Of a stretch of DNA of 64,000 nt, positions 33,684 to 42,898 are shown one piece after another (position 1 is the stretch's first letter; the number at the start of each line of letters is the position of its first letter). The translations under genes were made by a program, and so were the position numbers. Source of the DNA: Kroppenstedtia sanguinis (lineage in GTDB: Bacteria > Bacillota > Bacilli > Thermoactinomycetales > DSM-45169); NCBI RefSeq assembly GCF_050433445.1, contig NZ_JBNPXF010000004.1:62001-126000 (forward strand), written 5' to 3'. The notes beneath the pieces are model-generated. The model was not told the origin of the DNA. It made no database searches and saw only the letters and a list, made by a program, of their open reading frames with translations.

Positions 33684-34433
33684 TTATAGGAGTTTCGTCA
33701 AAATGACCGGACCCTCGTCGGTGATGGCTACGGTATGTTCATATTGAACGCAGATGGAGCCGTCGACGGTACGGGCCGTCCAGCCGTCTGAGTCCACCTG
33801 TGCGCGCCAGTTGCCCAGAGTGAGCATCGGTTCGATGGCAAGAACCATGCCCGCTTTCATCTGAGGACCCATACCAGGTAGGCCGAAATGGGGGACCTGG
33901 GGTTCTTCCCAGAGCTCGCGACCGACACCATGCCCGCAAAACTCCCGAACGACACCGTAGCCCAGGGGTTCTGCAAAGGACTGGATGGCGTGGCCAATCT
34001 CTCCGACTTTTTGGCCAGACCGGGCCTGTTCAATGCCGAGGAAGAGTGATTTCTCGCCATCCTCCATCAGTTGGCGGATGTCTGGGGCGACGTTACCCAC
34101 AGCATAGGTCCAGGCAGAGTCTCCATGATAACCTTGATAGTGGGCGCCGATGTCGATGGTGACCACATCTCCTTCCTTCAGAGGCTGGGAGCGGGGAAAA
34201 CCGTGGCAAATCTCATCATTGAGAGCGACACAGATTGAAGCGGGAAAGCCATGATGTCCCTTGAAACTGGGGGTGGCCCCGCTTTTTCGGATATGTTGCT
34301 CTACCAAGCTATCCAGCTCTTGAGTGTTCACTCCGGGGCGGATCGCTTGGTTCAGCAAGGCGTGACATTCAGCAACGATGGAGCCGGCTTTGCGCATGAT
34401 TTTCAGTTCATCCGAAGATTTTGTACGGATCAT
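33684..34433 (-). CDS. map: Methionine aminopeptidase type I
   Basis: 249 residues from ATG 34433 (MIRTKSSDELKIMRKAGSIV) with AGGTGGTG seven bases before; the frame is open much further but without similarity. Metal ligands are in TIDIGAHYQGYHGDSAW (Asp, Asp), CGHGVGRELWEEP (His), AIEPMLTLG (Glu) and QYEHTVAIT (Glu). It removes initiator Met. Its location outside the ribosomal protein cluster suggests a second copy. Confidence 0.95.
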   Translation of the reverse strand: MIRTKSSDELKIMRKAGSIVAECHALLNQAIRPGVNTQELDSLVEQHIRKSGATPSFKGHHGFPASICVALNDEICHGFPRSQPLKEGDVVTIDIGAHYQGYHGDSAWTYAVGNVAPDIRQLMEDGEKSLFLGIEQARSGQKVGEIGHAIQSFAEPLGYGVVREFCGHGVGRELWEEPQVPHFGLPGMGPQMKAGMVLAIEPMLTLGNWRAQVDSDGWTARTVDGSICVQYEHTVAITDEGPVILTKLL

Positions 34434-34727
34434 GCTGGACACCACCTGATAAAGATTGCCGTCGGCGCAGAGTGGTTGGGGTGCGATCCACCGCAAGCAC
34501 CGCCGGAAAGTACTTGATGTCAGGTGTGGATGAGCTGGTTTTGATGTAGAAGGCCAAGGGATCGCTGCTACTTCGTCTGACTTCGTTCCCGTAAACCCTA
34601 TATGCGATAGAAAGGAAGCGAGGGTTTCCTTTGGCTTACAGAATCCATTTGTTAAGTTTCTCAACCACGCTGACTTAATGTGATCCTATGCAGATCGGAA
34701 GGGATTGTCAATTGATGACCTAAAGAA
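34434..34727. other. Intergenic, nothing recognised
   Basis: An open minus-strand frame continues from map through part of this stretch but lacks resemblance to any family. The map promoter presumably lies here; I could not place it. Confidence 0.35.
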
Positions 34728-34755
34728 AGGTTGGCCGTCCGAAGACAGCCAACCT
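34728..34755 (-). terminator. Terminator of cstA-ybdD
   Basis: On the minus strand AGGTTGGC...GCCAACCT is followed by TTCTTTAGG. Confidence 0.7.
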
Positions 34756-34768
34756 GTTGGGTAAGAAT

Positions 34769-34978
34769 TCAACAACAGCGGCGGATCGTTCCTCCACCGT
34801 ATTTTTCATCAGTAGCTTGCTTGTGGAATTCCTTTTCCGTCAGTGGAGTTTCGCCGGGGTGATTGCGGTGGAAGTACTCCAGGTAACGTGCATAGTCAGG
34901 AACTCCGGCAATGGCATTCAGATAGTTGGCCACCGCTTTGAAGGATTTGGTACAGGTTTGCAGAATCCTGTGGCTCAT
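34769..34978 (-). CDS. YbdD/YjiX-family small protein
   Basis: 69 residues. MSHRILQTCTKSFKAVANYL, GVPDYARYLEYFHRNHPGE and the C-terminal EKYGGGTIRRCC are the family signature. The gene regularly follows cstA and the protein is proposed to assist pyruvate/peptide uptake. ATG 34978 overlaps the cstA stop (ATGA), so the two are coupled. Confidence 0.9.
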   Translation of the reverse strand: MSHRILQTCTKSFKAVANYLNAIAGVPDYARYLEYFHRNHPGETPLTEKEFHKQATDEKYGGGTIRRCC

Positions 34979-37047
34979 CCTTTGATACTCCCTCCTTCCC
35001 AGGGGATGTAGGGGGATTCGGACAGCGGAAGGGACTCTCGCTTCACCAGCTTTTTGTACCAGATCCGGCCGGCATCTAGGATGATCACGATCACCATCAC
35101 CATGAAGATACCGGTAAGGGCCGCATCGAGCTGGTTGTTAAATACGATCCGACTCATCTCTTCCAAGGATTGGGCAGGGTGAAGCACCTCGCCGCTAGCC
35201 GCCGCTGCTTGATATTTGTTGGCAGCGGCGAGAAAGCCGATCTGGGGATCAGAATGGAACAGTTTCTGCCAACCAGCGGTCATGGTGACAATGGTCAACC
35301 AGGTAGTGGGAATCAGGGTGACCCATGCATAAATGGCCTTGCCCATTTTGATCAGAATCGTGGTTCCGACGACCAAGGCGATGACCGCCAGCATTTGGTT
35401 GGCAATCCCGAACAAAGGCCATAACGTGTTGATTCCGCCTAGGGGATCGATCACTCCCTGATAGAGGAAATACCCCCACCCGGCAACCACAACAGCACTG
35501 GTGATGACATTGGCCGGATACCATTCGGTATCTCCCCATTTTTTGGAGAATTGACCGAGGAGATCTTGTAGCATGAAGCGTCCCACCCGAGTACCCGCGT
35601 CAATCGTGGTCAAGATGAAGACGGCTTCAAACAGGATGGCGAAGTGATACCAGAAGGCCATCAGGGCTTTGCCGCCGAAGATGTTGGAGAAAATTTGCGC
35701 CATGCCCACGGCGAGAGTTGGGGCCCCGCCGGTGCGAGAGAGGATACTCTGCTCTCCGATGTCCTTGGCCAGGCCCGACAATTGTTCCGGTGAGACGACG
35801 AACCCCCAGGAGGAGATGGTTTGGGCGGCAGCGGAAACATCTGCACCGATGGCGGCAGCAGGACTGTTCATGGCAAAATAAACGCCCGGAGTCAGCACGC
35901 AGGCGGCGATCAAGGCCATGATCGCGACGAAGGATTCTGTCAGCATGCCCCCATATCCAATAAAACGAGCTTGGCTCTCCCTGGAGATCATTTTGGGAGT
36001 GGTTCCTGAGGAGACCAGGGCATGAAATCCGGAGATGGAACCGCAAGCGATAGTGATAAAGACAAAGGGAAACAGATTTCCGGTGAAGACCGGACCCGTT
36101 CCATCGATAAACCGGGTTATGGAGGGCATTTTCAGTTCAGGCATCACAAGCAGAATCCCCAGGGCAAGGCCGAATATGACCCCGATTTTGAGAAAGGTGC
36201 TCAGATAATCCCGGGGTGCGAGCAAGAGCCAGACTGGGATGACAGAGGCGATGAAGCCGTAAATGATCATCATCCAGGCGATGGTGGTCCCTTCAAAAGT
36301 AAACAGGGTGGACAGGGAGGGATGCTCTGCCACATACTGACCGGCCCACAGGGAGAGCATCAGCAATACGAAACCGATGAGGGAGGTTTCCAGCACCCGG
36401 CCTGGGCGGATGAAGCGCATGTAGATCCCCATAAACAGGGCGATCGGGATGGTCATCGCCAGTGTGAACATCCCCCAGGGACTGTTGGCAAGGGCTTGAA
36501 CCACGACCAAGGCCAATACTGCCAGCAGAATGATCATGATTCCCAGAATGGCGAAGAGGGCGACGAAGCCACCGACGGGGCCGATCTCTTCTCTGGTGAT
36601 CTCTCCGAGGGATTTGCCGTTTCTGCGCATGGAACCGAACAGGATGATGAAGTCCTGTACCGCACCCCCCAGCACCACCCCGACAATAATCCACAGGGTG
36701 CCCGGCAGATACCCCATCTGAGCGGCTAAAATCGGTCCGACTAGGGGGCCTGCACCGGCGATGGCGGCAAAATGGTGACCAAACAGAACCCACTTGTTGG
36801 TGGGAACGTAATCTTTACCGTCGTTATTTACTTCTGCAGGTGTTTTTCGCTGGTCATCCAATTCAAATACCTTCCGAGCTAAGAACCGACTGTAAAAACG
36901 ATAGGCGACTGCATAAGTACAGATCGCTGCCACCAGAAGCCAGACGGCGTTGATCGACTCGCCGCGGGAAAGGGCGAGGATGCCGAAGGCGGCGGCCCCT
37001 GCGGCGGATACGGCGGCCCAGACGAGATAGGAGATCCACTTTTTCAA
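34975..37047 (-). CDS. cstA: Carbon starvation protein CstA (pyruvate/peptide transporter)
   Basis: 690 residues with about 16 membrane spans. Typical stretches: AVAYRFYSRFLARKVFELDD, HHFAAIAGAGPLVGPILAAQ, MGYLPGTLWIIVGVVLGGAV, SGFHALVSSGTTPKMISRES, and FILTTIDAGTRVGRFMLQDL. Family members take up pyruvate or peptides when carbon is short. ATG 37047 follows TGGAGGGACTGATC. Its promoter is at 37100-37129. Confidence 0.96.
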   Translation of the reverse strand: MKKWISYLVWAAVSAAGAAAFGILALSRGESINAVWLLVAAICTYAVAYRFYSRFLARKVFELDDQRKTPAEVNNDGKDYVPTNKWVLFGHHFAAIAGAGPLVGPILAAQMGYLPGTLWIIVGVVLGGAVQDFIILFGSMRRNGKSLGEITREEIGPVGGFVALFAILGIMIILLAVLALVVVQALANSPWGMFTLAMTIPIALFMGIYMRFIRPGRVLETSLIGFVLLMLSLWAGQYVAEHPSLSTLFTFEGTTIAWMMIIYGFIASVIPVWLLLAPRDYLSTFLKIGVIFGLALGILLVMPELKMPSITRFIDGTGPVFTGNLFPFVFITIACGSISGFHALVSSGTTPKMISRESQARFIGYGGMLTESFVAIMALIAACVLTPGVYFAMNSPAAAIGADVSAAAQTISSWGFVVSPEQLSGLAKDIGEQSILSRTGGAPTLAVGMAQIFSNIFGGKALMAFWYHFAILFEAVFILTTIDAGTRVGRFMLQDLLGQFSKKWGDTEWYPANVITSAVVVAGWGYFLYQGVIDPLGGINTLWPLFGIANQMLAVIALVVGTTILIKMGKAIYAWVTLIPTTWLTIVTMTAGWQKLFHSDPQIGFLAAANKYQAAAASGEVLHPAQSLEEMSRIVFNNQLDAALTGIFMVMVIVIILDAGRIWYKKLVKRESLPLSESPYIPWEGGSIKG

Positions 37048-37099
37048 CGATCAGTCCCTCCAATCCATCGATCAAATAATATATTATTTTGTGATTTCG

Positions 37100-37129
37100 A
37101 TTATATCTGATTAGACTGTACAATCACAA
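37100..37129 (-). promoter_or_regulatory. Sigma-A promoter of cstA
   Basis: On the minus strand TTGTGA (37129-37124) and TATAAT (37105-37100), 18-base spacing. Confidence 0.65.
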
Positions 37130-37143
37130 CTTGTATTCTAAAA

Positions 37144-37169
37144 GCTGCTGACGAGGAAAAGTCAGCAGC
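37144..37169 (-). terminator. Terminator of the amino acid ABC operon
   Basis: On the minus strand GCTGCTGAC...GTCAGCAGC is followed by TTTTAG. Confidence 0.65.
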
Positions 37170-37205
37170 AATCATCTCGTTTATGTGAAGGTGTGGGAGA
37201 AAAAA

Positions 37206-37859
37206 TCAACCGACCAGTTTTTTCTCCAAACGGCGGCTCGCCCGGGATAAACTGTAATTGACAATGAAGTACAGAAGAGCGACCAGGATCAAGATGGGAA
37301 TCGTGGCATTGTAGTGTTTGTTGTATATGATCTGCGCATTGTGTGTCATCTCGGGTAAACTGATCACCACCGCCAGGGAGGTATCCTTGATCAAACTGAT
37401 AAATTGGCTGACCAAGGGAGGAATTGTCCGTTTCAGACCCAAGGGGAGCACGATGTGGCGAAGGGTTTGCATATATGTGAAACCTTGGGAACGGGATGCC
37501 TCCACCAGCCCTTTGTCCACTGAATTTAGGCCACTGCGGACGATCTCGGCCAGCAGTGCGGAGGTGAACAGAGTCATGCTGACGATGACTGAAAAAGTGA
37601 CAGGTAGTTTCAATCCCCACTCTCTTAACCCGAAGTATCCGAAAAAGATGATCAACAGCAAAGGAAGATTTCGGACGATCTCAATGTATGCCGTTGCCAG
37701 GTGGGATAACACCGGAACACGTGTGTATCGGCAGACGCCGAGCAAAATTCCGAAGATGAAACTGAACAGAATGGCGACCAGGGCCACTTGGAGAGTCACC
37801 AGGAAACCCTCCAGCAAAAAGGAAAGGCTGGTAGAAGAAAAAGTATTCTCTAAATCCAT
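37206..37859 (-). CDS. Amino acid ABC transporter permease (GlnP-like)
   Basis: 217 residues, five or so spans. Contains the HisM/GlnP-type EAA loop EASRSQGFTYMQTLRHIVLP and YIEIVRNLPLLLIIFFGYFG. ATG 37859 follows GGGAGGGAATATC. It is last in the operon ATPase, binding protein, permease, permease, and is likely to pair with the other permease as a heterodimer for glutamine/glutamate uptake. Confidence 0.92.
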   Translation of the reverse strand: MDLENTFSSTSLSFLLEGFLVTLQVALVAILFSFIFGILLGVCRYTRVPVLSHLATAYIEIVRNLPLLLIIFFGYFGLREWGLKLPVTFSVIVSMTLFTSALLAEIVRSGLNSVDKGLVEASRSQGFTYMQTLRHIVLPLGLKRTIPPLVSQFISLIKDTSLAVVISLPEMTHNAQIIYNKHYNATIPILILVALLYFIVNYSLSRASRRLEKKLVG

Positions 37860-37877
37860 GATATTCCCTCCCTTCGA

Positions 37878-38534
37878 TTAAGCGGTTTGTGCCATACGTT
37901 GCTCAAGCCAGTTGACTCCGTAACTGAGAGGCAAGGTGATCACCAGATAGAGTAGGGCTACAAAAATATAGGTCAGGTTGATCTGGAATGTCTGGGAGCT
38001 GATAATGTCCGCTGCATACATCAGGTCACCCCCTGCAATGATCGCCAGCACGGAAGAATTTTTTACGAGATTGACGAACTGATTTCCCAAGGGCGGAATG
38101 ACCAGTTTAAAAGCCTGGGGGAGGATCACGAATCGCATAGCCTGAAAATAAGTCATGCCCGAAGAACGGGAGGCTTCCATCTGGCCAGCTGGGACAGATT
38201 GAATTCCCGCCCGGATCGCCTCAGCGATGAAGGCCCCGGTGTAGATGGACAATCCAATGGCTCCTGCGGTGAATTCCGAGATGTTGATTCCGATGGAAGG
38301 AAGCCCCATAGCAAAGAAGAAGACCTGGATGACCAGTGGGGTGTTGCGGAAAAATTCCACATAGACTGTTCCGATCCATTCCAGCAGCCGGACCCTCGAC
38401 AAACGAATGATAGCGATCACAGTGCCGATGACCAAGCTCAGAGCCAGGGCGAGGAGGCTGGCGGACAAAGTGGTGAGAAAACCATCGATGAAGTCTTGCT
38501 TGTACGTTGCCAAAGAGGAAATATCAAAGCTCAT
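37878..38534 (-). CDS. Amino acid ABC transporter permease (GlnM-like)
   Basis: 218 residues with five spans. YVEFFRNTPLVIQVFFFAMG and the EAA loop MEASRSSGMTYFQAMRFVILPQ are typical of polar amino acid permeases. ATG 38534 has AAAAGAGGTGTACCT. It is separated from the binding-protein gene by a GC-rich hairpin. Confidence 0.92.
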   Translation of the reverse strand: MSFDISSLATYKQDFIDGFLTTLSASLLALALSLVIGTVIAIIRLSRVRLLEWIGTVYVEFFRNTPLVIQVFFFAMGLPSIGINISEFTAGAIGLSIYTGAFIAEAIRAGIQSVPAGQMEASRSSGMTYFQAMRFVILPQAFKLVIPPLGNQFVNLVKNSSVLAIIAGGDLMYAADIISSQTFQINLTYIFVALLYLVITLPLSYGVNWLEQRMAQTA

Positions 38535-38577
38535 AGGTACACCTCTTTTCCTGTGACGTTAGGCACGGAGAATGGAG

Positions 38578-38610
38578 CGGGGAGATGGCGGCATGGCATC
38601 CATCTCCCCG
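38578..38610 (-). terminator. Intercistronic hairpin between binding-protein and permease genes
   Basis: CGGGGAGATGG and CCATCTCCCCG form an 11-bp stem with no T-run after it. Such hairpins commonly stabilise the upstream message, giving more binding protein than permease. Confidence 0.6.
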
Positions 38611-38621
38611 TTCCCAGTTCC

Positions 38622-39464
38622 TTATTTTTTCAGCACTTTATTCTCTGCTTCTTTGGGGATGTTTTTGGGAGGATCTTTTTTGAACCATTTTTTGTAGAGC
38701 TTATCGTAAGTGCCATCTTTCTGGATGTCATCCAAGAATTTGTTCACATAGTCGGTCATTTCTTTATTGCCCTTTGCCAATCCAAAACCGTAGGGTTCTT
38801 GGGTGAAATGGCCACCCACTATTTTGACTTGGTCCGGTGCTTGCTGTTCCATGCCCATCAGAATACTGTCATCAGTCGTCACGACATCTCCCTTGCCGCT
38901 TTTAAGGGCGGTGAAAGCGTCGGCATAGTTTTCATATTCTTTCATTTTAATACCGGGTTCCAAGTTCTTTATGTTTTGCACGCTGGTGGACCCCTTCGCG
39001 CCCATCACCACTTTTCCTTTGAGGTCCTCTACCCCTTTGATACCACTGTCGGATTTCACCAATAAGGATTGGCCTGCCATGAAATAAACGTGGGAGAAGT
39101 CGATTTCCTTCTTCCGCTTCTCTGAGATGGTCATGGTGGCGGCCAGAATATCCACGTCTCCGTTATTCAGTAGGGGAATACGGGTTTTGGAGGTGACTTC
39201 TTTCAATTCCAGTTTCTTCTCATCGCCCAACATCCGTTTGGCCAGTTCTTTCATCAGATCGATGTCAAAGCCTTTGACTTGGCCGTCTGCCGGATCCTTA
39301 AATCCAAATAGATTGGTATCGTATTTAACCCCAGCCACCAATTTGTCCCGCTTTTTGATAGCATCTACGGAACTGGTCTCGGCGGCATCGTTGGTATTAC
39401 AGGCAGTCAAACTGAATGCCATTATAGGAACGATTGCAAGCGAGAGCCACCTTTTCATATTCAT
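38622..39464 (-). CDS. Amino acid ABC transporter binding lipoprotein (GlnH-like)
   Basis: 280 residues from ATG 39464, six bases after AGAGGG. Lipoprotein signal MNMKRWLSLAIVPIMAFSLT followed by AC puts the lipidated Cys in the LTAC box. The mature part has the family-3 fold: KLVAGVKYDTNLFGFKDPAD, GFDIDLMKELAKRML, and TYDKLYKKWFKKDPP at the end. It delivers a polar amino acid, probably glutamine or glutamate, to the permeases encoded downstream. Confidence 0.92.
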   Translation of the reverse strand: MNMKRWLSLAIVPIMAFSLTACNTNDAAETSSVDAIKKRDKLVAGVKYDTNLFGFKDPADGQVKGFDIDLMKELAKRMLGDEKKLELKEVTSKTRIPLLNNGDVDILAATMTISEKRKKEIDFSHVYFMAGQSLLVKSDSGIKGVEDLKGKVVMGAKGSTSVQNIKNLEPGIKMKEYENYADAFTALKSGKGDVVTTDDSILMGMEQQAPDQVKIVGGHFTQEPYGFGLAKGNKEMTDYVNKFLDDIQKDGTYDKLYKKWFKKDPPKNIPKEAENKVLKK

Positions 39465-39484
39465 GAACATCCCTCTTTTCCTTG

Positions 39485-40213
39485 TCAATGTTTCAGTACG
39501 CGACTGAGAAACCTCTGTGTACGTTCCTCCTTCGGTTGGTTGAAGAATTCGTCGGGAGGGGATTGTTCCAGAATCTTCCCCTCATCCATGAAGATGACTC
39601 GATCCGCCACTTCCCGGGCGAATCCCATCTCGTGGGTGACCACAACCATGGTCATGCCTTCTTGGGCCAGGTCCCGCATCACGTCGAGCACTTCGCCGAT
39701 CATCTCGGGATCCAGTGCGGAGGTGGGTTCGTCAAACAACATAATCTTCGGCTTCATGGCGAGCCCGCGTGCGATGGCGACCCGCTGTTGCTGACCGCCG
39801 GAGAGTTGGGAGGGATAAGCATTTGCTTTCTCGGGGATTCCCACTTTCTCCAGATAGCGGCGAGCCAGTTGATCTGCTTCATCCGGGTTCATCTTGCGTA
39901 CTTTCAGGGGCGCGAGTGTAATATTTTCCAATGCAGTTTTGTGGGGATAAAGATTGAAATGTTGGAATACCATCCCGATTTCCTGGCGAAGCTTGTTGAC
40001 ATCGGCTTTAGCATCTGAGACTGTGGTGCCATCCACTACCAATTCGCCATCAGTGATCGACTCCAGTTTGTTAATGCAACGGAGCAGGGTACTTTTTCCC
40101 GAACCGCTGGGTCCCAGAATGACCACCACTTCACCGGAAGCGATTTCCAAATTAATCTCTTTCAATACCTGAAAGTCCCCAAAAAACTTGTTGACTTGAG
40201 TAAATTGTATGAT
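39485..40213 (-). CDS. glnQ: Amino acid ABC transporter ATPase GlnQ-like, apparent ATC start
   Basis: 242 residues. Walker A ILGPSGSGKST, signature SQLSGGQQQRVAIARG, Walker B IMLFDEPTSALDPE and the H-loop VTHEMGF are all present. Comparison with GlnQ (MITFQNVNKHYG) puts the start at the first codon of IIQFTQVNKFFG, which is ATC (40211-40213), six bases after GGGGGGA. No ATG, GTG or TTG lies in frame near this site. The only canonical in-frame start is a TTG at 40252, without a ribosome site and next to a TATAAT box. Translation therefore seems to begin at ATC (or the following ATA). Confidence 0.85.
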   Translation of the reverse strand: MIQFTQVNKFFGDFQVLKEINLEIASGEVVVILGPSGSGKSTLLRCINKLESITDGELVVDGTTVSDAKADVNKLRQEIGMVFQHFNLYPHKTALENITLAPLKVRKMNPDEADQLARRYLEKVGIPEKANAYPSQLSGGQQQRVAIARGLAMKPKIMLFDEPTSALDPEMIGEVLDVMRDLAQEGMTMVVVTHEMGFAREVADRVIFMDEGKILEQSPPDEFFNQPKEERTQRFLSRVLKH

Positions 40214-40383
40214 ATCAGATCCCCCCTCAGTCCCATTATAAAGTAAATACAAAACACTAATTTTATACTGAATAGATTATACTATTCGACAAAAACAATA
40301 TAACCGCTCTCATTCAATTGTGTCAATATGTAATAGCTTTTGAATTCTGTCAAGATGGTATTGAGTGAATATAGGAGACGAGA

Positions 40384-40573
40384 CAGGTGTGTTGATTAGC
40401 CATATTTTAGGGAATAAGGTTGAGATGGTGGGACGGTGAAGAGAGCCCTTGCGTTGCAAGAGATCGTAGCCGTCCCACCCTCCCCGTCCCCTCAACCTAT
40501 GATGGGGGGCAATGGGAAGAGCGAAAGGGTCGTTTCGTTCCCATCATCCATTTTATGGTTCTCAACAACCCTG
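40384..40573 (+). mobile_element. MITE copy F, type II (190 bp), perfect TSD
   Basis: Ends are CAGGTGTGTTGATTAGCCA and GGTTCTCAACAACCCTG. GAGACGAGA flanks it exactly (40375-40383, 40574-40582). Confidence 0.95.
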
Positions 40574-40608
40574 GAGACGAGAATAAATTAACTTGGATTA
40601 GAGGAAAT

Positions 40609-40916
40609 CAGGCGTGTTGATTAGCCATATTTTGGGTGGGGAGATCATGTTCACCCACGCGACCGTTGCCATCCGGCAAGGAAGTGAAAACTGGCCGCTC
40701 CAAATCTTCCGATCGGGCAGGGGCAAAGCCTTACGGAAGCAACACAGGGAAGAGGTTGCCCCTAAACGCCCTCCCTCCAGATTCTCCACTGGGTAGGATG
40801 GCTACCTTCATCTAGAGCTTCAGCTCCTTTGGATTGTAGTGCCCATGGTACAAAGGTCGCTTTGGCAGCACACGACTCCCTTCCGCTGCCCATTTTCTGG
40901 TTAATCAACAGCCCTG
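40609..40916 (+). mobile_element. MITE copy G, type I (308 bp), perfect TSD
   Basis: Ends are CAGGCGTGTTGATTAGCCA and TGGTTAATCAACAGCCCTG. AGAGGAAAT flanks it exactly (40600-40608, 40917-40925). Relative to copies A and H it has one extra 48-base internal segment (GATGGCTACCTTCATC...GTAGTGCCCATGG), the unit type that is multiplied in copy I. Confidence 0.95.
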
Positions 40917-40945
40917 AGAGGAAATATATTCAAATGATTTAGGGA

Positions 40946-40974
40946 TTGACTCCATAGGCTTATTTGGTTACAAT
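40946..40974 (+). promoter_or_regulatory. Sigma-A promoter of the APC permease gene
   Basis: TTGACT (40946-40951) and TACAAT (40969-40974), 17-base spacing. It lies just outside MITE copy G, so the insertion left the core promoter intact. Confidence 0.65.
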
Positions 40975-41043
40975 CGTCTGAGAATTAAGCGGGATTTAAT
41001 TACCCAATAGTCAAAAAAGTCAGATTTTTGCGGAGGGATGTTG

Positions 41044-42483
41044 ATGGCGGAACCTGTGCAACAAATGCCTGGAAAGGCCAATACAGGACTGTTACGCAAG
41101 AAGAGTATCGCTGATTTGATCAACAGTACGAAGAAAGGGAGGGCGTTGAATAAAGAACTGGGCAGTTGGGACCTGGCCATGTTGGGGATCGGGGCTATTA
41201 TTGGGACGGGGATTTTTGTCCTGACAGGGCTCGGTGCTTTAAAAGCTGGCCCGGGAGTCTCGTTGTCCTTCTTATTGGCGGGCTTGGCCTGCGCCTTCGC
41301 AGCTTTCTCCTATGCAGAATTTGCCTCTTCCGTTCCGGTCTCAGGATCGGTTTATACTTACAGTTACGCCACCTTGGGTGAATTTTTTGCCTGGATTATC
41401 GGCTGGGATCTGATATTGGAATATTTATTGGCTGTTAGCTCGGTATCCGCAGGATGGTCTGGCTATTTTAAATCTTTTCTGAGCGGTTTCGGAATAGACC
41501 TACCCGTGTCCTTGACGGCGGCACCTGGGGCTGTTTCAGGGGTTACGACCTATTTCAATCTGCCTGCTTTCTTAATTGTCATGATTCTCACCGGATTGCT
41601 TGCCTTGGGGGTGAAGGAGTCCAAAAGAGTTAACAACATTATGGTGATTATCAAAGTGGCCGTTGTGCTACTTATCATTTTGGTGGGAGCCTTTTATGTA
41701 AAACCGGCCAACTGGAGTCCCTTCCTCCCCTTCGGGGCTGTCGGGGTTTCACAGGCAGCGGCACTGCTGTTCTTTGCTTTCATAGGATTTGATGCTGTGG
41801 CATCGGCTGCGGAAGAGACCCGCAATCCCAGTAAGGATTTGCCTAAAGGGATTTTGTTATCTCTAGGAATTTGCGCTCTCTTGTATCTCGGGGTTTCCCT
41901 TGTCCTCACGGGAGTTCTCCCCTTCGGAGATTTCAAGGGCCATGAAGACAGCCCCGTCGCCTATGCCATGAGTATGACCGGTCACAATTGGGTGGTAGGG
42001 GTCATCAATGTGGGCGCTATCCTCGGGATGACGACGGTGATGCTGGTGATGCTCTACGGTCAGTCGCGGGTGATATTTGCGATGTCCCGTGATGGATTGA
42101 TGCCCAAATTTTTCTCCCGTGTTCATGAAAAATTTCGGACACCTTTTGCTTCTACCTGGCTGATCGGTTTGGTGGCTGGTTTGGTGGGAGCTTTGGTACC
42201 TCTCGATGAGTTGGCGGAATTGGTGAATATGGGTACACTTGCCGCTTTTATCATGATTTCCATCGCTGTCGTCGTGTTGAGGAAAACCCGCCCGGATCTG
42301 GAACGGAAATTCCGCTGTCCAGGGGTTCCCTTTGTCCCCGCCTTGGCCGTTCTCTTCTGTGGTTATCTGATGTTCCAACTCCCCGGACAAACATGGCTTC
42401 GTTTCCTGATCTGGTTGATTGTCGGTTTCGTCCTTTACTTTGCCTATGCGAGAAGGAATTCCAACATGAATCAGAGCGAGTAA
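41044..42483 (+). CDS. APC-family amino acid permease (YfnA/CAT-like)
   Basis: 479 residues from ATG 41044, six bases after GGAGGG. Twelve or more spans. The consensus LGIGAIIGTGIFVLTGLGA and GPGVSLSFLLAGLACAFAAF form TM1-2. FFAFIGFDAVASAAEETRNP and YGQSRVIFAMSRDGLMPKFF are the APC motifs of TM6 and TM8-9. Substrate is probably a cationic or branched-chain amino acid. Monocistronic with its own promoter and terminator. Confidence 0.9.
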   Translation: MAEPVQQMPGKANTGLLRKKSIADLINSTKKGRALNKELGSWDLAMLGIGAIIGTGIFVLTGLGALKAGPGVSLSFLLAGLACAFAAFSYAEFASSVPVSGSVYTYSYATLGEFFAWIIGWDLILEYLLAVSSVSAGWSGYFKSFLSGFGIDLPVSLTAAPGAVSGVTTYFNLPAFLIVMILTGLLALGVKESKRVNNIMVIIKVAVVLLIILVGAFYVKPANWSPFLPFGAVGVSQAAALLFFAFIGFDAVASAAEETRNPSKDLPKGILLSLGICALLYLGVSLVLTGVLPFGDFKGHEDSPVAYAMSMTGHNWVVGVINVGAILGMTTVMLVMLYGQSRVIFAMSRDGLMPKFFSRVHEKFRTPFASTWLIGLVAGLVGALVPLDELAELVNMGTLAAFIMISIAVVVLRKTRPDLERKFRCPGVPFVPALAVLFCGYLMFQLPGQTWLRFLIWLIVGFVLYFAYARRNSNMNQSE

Positions 42484-42500
42484 TCAGTTTCCAATGCCGA

Positions 42501-42529
42501 CCTTCCCGTCACGGGAGGGTTGTTTTTTT
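42501..42529 (+). terminator. Terminator after APC permease
   Basis: CCTTCCCGTCACGGGAGGG, then TTGTTTTTTTA. Confidence 0.75.
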
Positions 42530-42652
42530 ATGGTTACTTTCGCGTATAGAGTGTGTCTGTTCACACTGCCTAACCCGCGGCAATGGGTGGGCAGACATGT
42601 CTGGTAAGGGTTTGAGAAACGATTCCCCTCGATCCACCATAGGATGGAGCAG

Positions 42653-42898
42653 ATGAAAGCTAGGGGGCGGAAAAAAACTTTGCGATTGAAATTGGATGTA
42701 TCGACAAAAGAATGGCAAGCAGCGGTGGATTGTCTAAAACGACGGGTCGATGAGCTGAGGATGAAGGTGAGGGAAGGGGACCGCAAAGGGCGTGGTGTGG
42801 AAGGCTATTTTCGGGAACTTTCTCTTTTGGAAGTGGTATTGCTTCAAATTCAGAGGCTGAATGACTCCGATTCCAAGCAAGAAGTGGACAAAAAATAG
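42653..42898 (+). CDS. Hypothetical small basic helical protein
   Basis: 81 residues from ATG 42653, preceded by AGGATGGAG. Highly charged and probably all-helical (KEWQAAVDCLKRRVDELRMK, GYFRELSLLEVVLLQIQRLN); possible coiled coil. No family recognised. Codon use resembles the backbone. No partner gene is evident. Confidence 0.5.
   Translation: MKARGRKKTLRLKLDVSTKEWQAAVDCLKRRVDELRMKVREGDRKGRGVEGYFRELSLLEVVLLQIQRLNDSDSKQEVDKK

Noticed and set aside
36022..36729. 235-codon open frame on the + strand rich in Gly/Asp/Gln
   Set aside because: Antisense to cstA; composition reflects the complement of membrane-protein codons.
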